A DNA stretch of 64,000 nucleotides, from assembly GCA_943372645.1 (NCBI GenBank), contig CALRZN010000004.1, positions 124,001 through 188,000 on the forward strand. The letters run 5' to 3'. This DNA comes from VBWE01 sp943372645. GTDB taxonomy: Bacteria; Bacteroidota; Bacteroidia; Palsa-965. Positions 59,962-64,000 of the stretch are shown here, in pieces. The number at the start of each line of letters is the position of its first letter. The first letter of the stretch is position 1. Position numbers and translations under genes: made by a program. The notes under the pieces are model-generated. The model did not search any database and was not told where the DNA came from. It was given only the letters and a program-made list of their open reading frames with translations.

Positions 59962-60450
59962 ATGCGCTGTACCCTCCTGCCATTTTTTATGCTGCTGTTT
60001 TTATTATTTGCAGCAATGCGTACATCGGCACAGGACAGCACGCGCACACGATACGCCAATGTATTTGCGGAACTCGGCGGACACGGTGGTATCTATTCCC
60101 TCAATTATGAAAACCGGTTTTCAAAAATGCAGGCTTTCCGCCTGAACTGGACTGCGGGTTTTTCTGTACTTCCGCTTTCCGGCAGAGCAGTTGTTGATTT
60201 TCCGGTTGGTGTAAATGCGGTGTTTGGAAAAACAAAACACAAACTGGAAATTGGTACCAGCCAGGTGCTGATACTTGACCTCGGCGGCGGAAAAGGCGGC
60301 ACCATCCGCGGAAATATCCGCATCGGATACCGGTATGAAAAACCAGGCAGCCGCAGTTACTGGTTGTTTTCCTATTCCCCGTTTTATTCGTACATCCATA
60401 ACCTGCAATACGACAACTGGTTTGGTGCGGCCTGGGGATTTTACCTGTAA
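59962..60450 (+). CDS. Small secreted/outer-membrane protein
   Basis: A 162-residue protein with a signal peptide (ends MRTSAQ near residue 22) and strand-rich mature part (ANVFAELGGHGGIYSLNYEN, RFGYRYEKPG-type strands, final WFGAAWGFYL), which suggests a small barrel. The frame is open upstream but the start at 59962 fits the signal. A TATATTTG box ends three bases before the ATG, pointing to a leaderless transcript. It is followed by the lipoprotein gene 10 bases later. Confidence 0.7.
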   Translation: MRCTLLPFFMLLFLLFAAMRTSAQDSTRTRYANVFAELGGHGGIYSLNYENRFSKMQAFRLNWTAGFSVLPLSGRAVVDFPVGVNAVFGKTKHKLEIGTSQVLILDLGGGKGGTIRGNIRIGYRYEKPGSRSYWLFSYSPFYSYIHNLQYDNWFGAAWGFYL

Positions 60451-60460
60451 AAATAAAACG

Positions 60461-61234
60461 ATGCGAAAACTGCTCCTTATACTGCCTGCCCTGCTGCTGC
60501 TTTCGTGTCAGAAAGATGCGCCTGCCGATTACCTGAAAACGTTCTCCGACAATTTCGAATCGTACACCGCCGTTTCACAACTCGTCGGCAGCGATGCCTC
60601 GCAATGGACCGAACTCAACATCAACGAAATCAATAAAAGCACGAACCCCGTAAGCATTGATACCACCATTGTACACAGCGGCAATCAGTCGGTACGTTTT
60701 GAAGCCGTGCAGGACGATGCCGGTTACACCGAAGTGGCCAAATGCAACCTGAACAAAGGCAACCTCGATTTCCGCCAGGGCGAAACGATGTACTACTCGG
60801 CGTGGTATTACATTGAACACCCCGATAACAAATATGGTACGTTTTTTATCTGGGACCTCGGGCAGATTGCGCACGGCTCGCTGGAAATACGCGCCATGGC
60901 CTGGGAAGAAAACCTGGAGCTGGAACGCAATAAAATCGGACTGCCCAACCTGTTCCAGGAAAGCCCGGCCACGCTGTTCCCGGTAAACCAGTGGGCGCAT
61001 TTCGAACTCGAAATAAAACTGTCGCAGTACCGCAAGGGTTCGGTGAAAATGTGGTTAGACGGAAAAGAACTGCTGTACCGCAACAACATCATTACCATGC
61101 CAAAAGATCACGCCAACCTGGTGTGGGATACCAAATCGTATTACGAACGCGTGCAGGTGGGCATTACAGCCAAAAGTGGCACCGAAAAATTAGTGATGTA
61201 TGTGGACGATGTGGAGATGTTTTCGAAAAAATAA
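60461..61234 (+). CDS. Lipoprotein with polysaccharide-lyase-like jelly-roll domain
   Basis: A 257-residue protein with a lipoprotein signal (lipobox LLSC near residue 16). The body resembles the concanavalin-like jelly roll of heparin-lyase-I-type polysaccharide lyases: QGETMYYSAWYYIEHPDNKY, WAHFELEIKLSQYRKGSVKM, WLDGKELLYR, GITAKSGTEKLVMYVDDVEM. Whether catalytic residues are present cannot be told. It may bind or cut a polyanionic glycan at the cell surface. Start at 60461, four bases before the next gene is read, in a run of small envelope genes. Confidence 0.75.
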   Translation: MRKLLLILPALLLLSCQKDAPADYLKTFSDNFESYTAVSQLVGSDASQWTELNINEINKSTNPVSIDTTIVHSGNQSVRFEAVQDDAGYTEVAKCNLNKGNLDFRQGETMYYSAWYYIEHPDNKYGTFFIWDLGQIAHGSLEIRAMAWEENLELERNKIGLPNLFQESPATLFPVNQWAHFELEIKLSQYRKGSVKMWLDGKELLYRNNIITMPKDHANLVWDTKSYYERVQVGITAKSGTEKLVMYVDDVEMFSKK

Positions 61235-61238
61235 CGGT

Positions 61239-61751
61239 ATGCTGCATACAGGCATTGCGGTTGCCCTGCTGCTGCTTTCCTCGTGCATGTTCCGCACCAC
61301 CACAAAAACCATCCGCTCAACGCATAACTCCGGAAACATTACGATGCCGGCACAAACAGTAATGCTGATTTCAGACGACAGCATTCAACTGGTGTTTGAC
61401 CGCGCAACGTTTTTCGAAACATTAAAAGCCGACAGTTCCATACGCGCCGAAGTAAAACGCCTCGAACTGCTTTTCCCGGGAAGCATTGTTTCCATTGACA
61501 GCATCTGCGATAAAGCAATTGACCGCGAAGTATTTTTCAGAAGCCACGACTTTATCATAACCCGGTTGAATGAAGGCAGGGCAATGCTCACCGATCTGCA
61601 CACCGGCAAAACGATTCGCCGGTACAAACGCAAAACACGTTATGTAAATTCAGGCCTGTTTCACAAAGGCGATCTCGTTTCGGTAAGTTACAGCATAGCG
61701 AAAGGGGAAACAGAAATTTATTTTAAACGTTACCGTACCATTCATTTCTGA
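61239..61751 (+). CDS. Small lipoprotein, unknown function
   Basis: A 170-residue protein with a lipoprotein signal (lipobox LSSC near residue 15) starting four bases after the previous stop. The mature part is a single domain with an N-terminal strand region (VMLISDDSIQLVFDR) and basic C-terminal end (IRRYKRKTRYVNSG, FKRYRTIHF). No family recognised. It is likely cotranscribed with the lyase-like lipoprotein. Confidence 0.65.
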   Translation: MLHTGIAVALLLLSSCMFRTTTKTIRSTHNSGNITMPAQTVMLISDDSIQLVFDRATFFETLKADSSIRAEVKRLELLFPGSIVSIDSICDKAIDREVFFRSHDFIITRLNEGRAMLTDLHTGKTIRRYKRKTRYVNSGLFHKGDLVSVSYSIAKGETEIYFKRYRTIHF

Positions 61752-61879
61752 CAAACACGTCCATTTTTTCCGAGGCAACCGCTTTTCATCCACATTGCAT
61801 TAGCTCCGCTTTGCTTGCATTTTTAAAACCTGCGCCACTTGTTAATCATTCATTTTCAGCGGCATAGATAAACACAAAA

Positions 61880-61891
61880 ATGTTGCAACAT
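61880..61891. promoter_or_regulatory. Perfect palindrome upstream of the metal-efflux locus
   Basis: ATGTTGCAACAT is a 12-base perfect palindrome about 60 bases before the GTG start at 61950, just upstream of the -7 box at 61937-61944. It could be an operator for a metal-responsive repressor of the Fur/Zur or ArsR type. No experimental basis here. Confidence 0.4.
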
Positions 61892-61949
61892 CAAAAGAAT
61901 GAACCGCCTGCAGTGTGGTGCATCAAAATCCTTGCTTATCTTTGGTGCG

Positions 61950-62336
61950 GTGAAAAAAGCAGTCAGCATATTTTTATTAAGCCTGTATGTGTTTGCAACG
62001 GCTGAATTCCAGGAGCTCCTGAAGCTCCCGCAGCTGGCTGAACATTATGCTGAACACCGGGAGAAAAATCCGCAGATCAGTTTCTGGGAATTCCTGGATA
62101 TGCATTATTCACACGGCAAAGTGGCTGACGAAGATTACAAAGATGACATGAAGCTGCCGTTTAAAACCACTGACGATTGCGGCCATCTTACTGTAACCGG
62201 CGTGGTTTCCTCCGCAGAAGAGCAGCTGAACATTACACCATTCGCCAACAGCCGCGCCCCCTTCCCCATTCCAAGCGATTTTTCATTCCCCCCGCCATTT
62301 CTCGGCACCATTTTCCAGCCTCCAAAAAGCGCGTAA
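61950..62336 (+). CDS. Small protein typically found before metal-efflux genes
   Basis: A 128-residue protein from GTG 61950, with a signal-like N-terminus (VKKAVSIFLLSLYVFATAEF) and a conserved-looking body (LLKLPQLAEHYAEHREKNPQ, ISFWEFLDMHYSHGK, DYKDDMKLPFKTTDDCGH by parts). Proteins of this shape with HYxHG and LPFKT motifs occur directly upstream of CzcA/CusA-type pumps in Bacteroidota; the His, Asp and Cys residues suggest a periplasmic metal-binding role. A TATCTTTG box ends five bases before the GTG, the same layout as at the GT9 gene. Confidence 0.7.
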   Translation: MKKAVSIFLLSLYVFATAEFQELLKLPQLAEHYAEHREKNPQISFWEFLDMHYSHGKVADEDYKDDMKLPFKTTDDCGHLTVTGVVSSAEEQLNITPFANSRAPFPIPSDFSFPPPFLGTIFQPPKSA

Positions 62337-62428
62337 TCGTTTTGTTTAAACCGGCAGCACCGCAGGCAACAGCATTGCCTGTAAACTAATGTGCCGGACA
62401 CTATGAACAATTGATTAAACATTTTTTT

Positions 62429-64000
62429 ATGCTAACACAGATCATCGGATTTTCAATCCGTAATAAACTCATTGTAGGTCTGTTTGTACTTGCGCTTATT
62501 GGTTACGGCGCATACCAGGCTACAAAACTTCCGATTGATGCTGTACCGGACATTACCGACAACCAGGTACAGATCATCACCATTGCACCTTCGTTTGGTG
62601 CAACCGACATCGAACGGCTGGTCACCTTCCCGGTGGAACAGTCCACCAGCAACATCAGCGGGCTGAAAGAAAGCAGGAGTTTTTCGCGCTCCGGCCTCTC
62701 GCTTGTAACACTCGTATTTGAAGACGAAACCGATGTGTACTGGGCGCGGCAGCAGGTGGCCGAACGGCTGCAACAGGTGCAGGCGCAAATACCCAAAGGC
62801 ATCGGCACCCCGGAAATGGGCCCGGTTACCACCGGCCTCGGCGAAATTTACCAGTACGTGGTGCGCGCCAAACCCGGCTTCGAAAAAAAATACGATGCCA
62901 CCGAACTGCGCACCATCCAGGACTGGATTATCCGCAGGCAACTGCTCAATGTGAAAGGCGTTGCCGAGGTGAGCAGTTTCGGCGGCAAACTCAAACAGTA
63001 CGAGGTAGCTGTTAATCCCGCGCGGCTGCATGCGGCGGGCATTACCATCAGCGATGTATTTACCGCGCTTGAAAAGAGCAACCAGAATACCGGCGGTGCG
63101 TACATTGAAAAAGGGCCTTCCGTATTATTCATCCGCAGCGAGGGCCTCATCGGCAGCAAAGCCGACATTGAAAACAGTTTCATCCGCACCGGCGAAAACG
63201 GCATCCCGCTTTTTGTGCGCGATGTGGCCGATGTAAAAATAGGCGAAGCCACCCGCTACGGCGCACTCTGTTACAACGATGAAGGCGAAGCCACCGGCGC
63301 CATCGTAATGATGCTGAAAGGCGCAAACAGCAGCGAGGTGATCAAAAATGTGAAAGAACGGATTGAAATCATCCGTAAAACATTGCCCGAAGGCGTGGTC
63401 ATTGAACCGTTCCTCGACCGCACCAAAATGGTGAACAATGCCATCAGCACGGTAGAAACCAACCTGCTCGAAGGTGCACTCATCGTGGTACTCATTCTCG
63501 TGCTTTTTCTTGGCAACCTTCGTGCAGGATTACTTGTTGCTTCGGTTATTCCGCTGGCCATGTTGTTTGCCATCATCCTGATGAACATTTTCGGCGTAAG
63601 CGGAAACCTGATGAGCCTCGGCGCGCTTGATTTCGGCATCATCGTTGACGGTGCGGTAATTATAGTGGAAGCCGTGATGCACCAGCTTACACACAGTAAA
63701 AAGTTCAGGGAAACAAACCTGCTTTCGCCGCAGCAGATGGACAGCACCGTGCTTGATTCGGCCAGCAAAATGATGAACAGCGCGGTATTCGGGCAGCTTA
63801 TTATTTTAATTGTGTACCTGCCCATTTTCACGCTCCGCGGCATCGAAGGAAAAATGTTTAAACCGATGGCCGAAACCGTTGCGTTTGCACTGCTCGGTGC
63901 ATTTGTACTTTCGCTCACCTACATCCCGATGATGAGTGCGCTGGTGCTCAGTAAAAAAATAAAACACAAACCCGGCTTGTCCGATCGTGTCATGTTCCGC
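62429..64000 (+). CDS. czcA: CzcA/CusA family heavy-metal efflux RND pump, N-terminal part (cut by window edge)
   Basis: The first 524 codons are visible, starting at 62429 (MLTQIIGFSIRNKLIVGLFV). The N-terminal helix, the porter-domain start LPIDAVPDITDNQVQII, and helices from residue 340 on are present. In transmembrane helix 4 the proton-relay segment reads LDFGIIVDGAVIIVE, which follows the HME1 (divalent cation: Co, Zn, Cd) pattern DFG..VDGA rather than the Cu/Ag pattern AIGxxxD. The pump exports metal ions with a periplasmic adaptor and an outer-membrane channel, which are not in the window. It begins about 90 bases after the small upstream protein. Confidence 0.93.
   Translation, partial: MLTQIIGFSIRNKLIVGLFVLALIGYGAYQATKLPIDAVPDITDNQVQIITIAPSFGATDIERLVTFPVEQSTSNISGLKESRSFSRSGLSLVTLVFEDETDVYWARQQVAERLQQVQAQIPKGIGTPEMGPVTTGLGEIYQYVVRAKPGFEKKYDATELRTIQDWIIRRQLLNVKGVAEVSSFGGKLKQYEVAVNPARLHAAGITISDVFTALEKSNQNTGGAYIEKGPSVLFIRSEGLIGSKADIENSFIRTGENGIPLFVRDVADVKIGEATRYGALCYNDEGEATGAIVMMLKGANSSEVIKNVKERIEIIRKTLPEGVVIEPFLDRTKMVNNAISTVETNLLEGALIVVLILVLFLGNLRAGLLVASVIPLAMLFAIILMNIFGVSGNLMSLGALDFGIIVDGAVIIVEAVMHQLTHSKKFRETNLLSPQQMDSTVLDSASKMMNSAVFGQLIILIVYLPIFTLRGIEGKMFKPMAETVAFALLGAFVLSLTYIPMMSALVLSKKIKHKPGLSDRVMFR

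Noticed and set aside
1..64000. CRISPR arrays, tRNA or rRNA genes, prophage
   Set aside because: No spaced direct repeats, no cloverleaf-type sequences, no ribosomal RNA motifs and no phage structural or integrase genes were seen.

Overview
The window is a chromosomal segment of a Bacteroidota bacterium, probably of the Chitinophagales/Sphingobacteriia type. Four proteins end in type IX secretion (T9SS) sorting domains. Promoters match the Bacteroidota -7 box TAnnTTTG, the genes lack clear Shine-Dalgarno sequences, and several families are typical of the phylum (DUF4421, DUF6934, sensor kinases with periplasmic propellers). No rRNA, tRNA, CRISPR array, transposase or integrase was found. The left edge cuts a CCA-adding enzyme gene and the right edge cuts a CzcA-type metal-efflux pump gene.

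Layout. 0-14 kb: housekeeping and envelope genes (cca, GNAT acetyltransferase, propeller lipoprotein, family 9 glycosyltransferase, glycine-rich T9SS protein, bestrophin-like channel, Hsp15, DUF493, DPP-IV-like peptidase, DUF4421 barrel). 14-26 kb: an accessory island. It holds a transglutaminase-like protein and a partner, a hybrid-free sensor kinase with a NarL-type regulator, and a run of small beta-rich proteins without signal peptides. One of these is a convincing LecB/PA-IIL-like calcium lectin and another is a six-bladed propeller. Four of the small genes are each preceded by a conserved RNA-like leader that folds as a hairpin plus an H-type pseudoknot with compensatory changes; I do not recognise it as a known class. 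26-44 kb: GT39 glycosyltransferase, aconitase, ABC permease, intradiol dioxygenase-like protein, GrpB, sugar dehydrogenase, a damaged DUF6934 locus, a LamG/phosphoesterase T9SS protein, PhnA-like protein and the rpsF-rpsR-rplI operon. 45-51 kb: a tight four-gene operon that looks like an exopolysaccharide synthesis/export machine: a TolC-like channel fused to a TIM barrel, an HlyD-like adaptor, a TackOD1/degenerate-GGDEF protein and a processive GT2 synthase. 51-62 kb: a pair of paralogous signal-less repeat proteins, hydrolases, small secreted proteins and lipoproteins, and a DUF1003/ion-channel pair. 62-64 kb: start of a metal efflux locus.

Intergenic regions carry an unusual set of inverted repeats whose arms are built from short iterated words, different words at different sites; three repeat elements share a GATCTTATAAAA tag. 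There are also a MITE-like element touching a permease start codon, and small gene-end remnants (a T9SS domain tail and a phnA 3' end) that record past duplications or insertions. Two of the most promising leads are the pseudoknot leaders of the lectin island and the TolC-TIM-barrel/TackOD1 polysaccharide operon. All functional statements are by reading the sequence; no database search was run.
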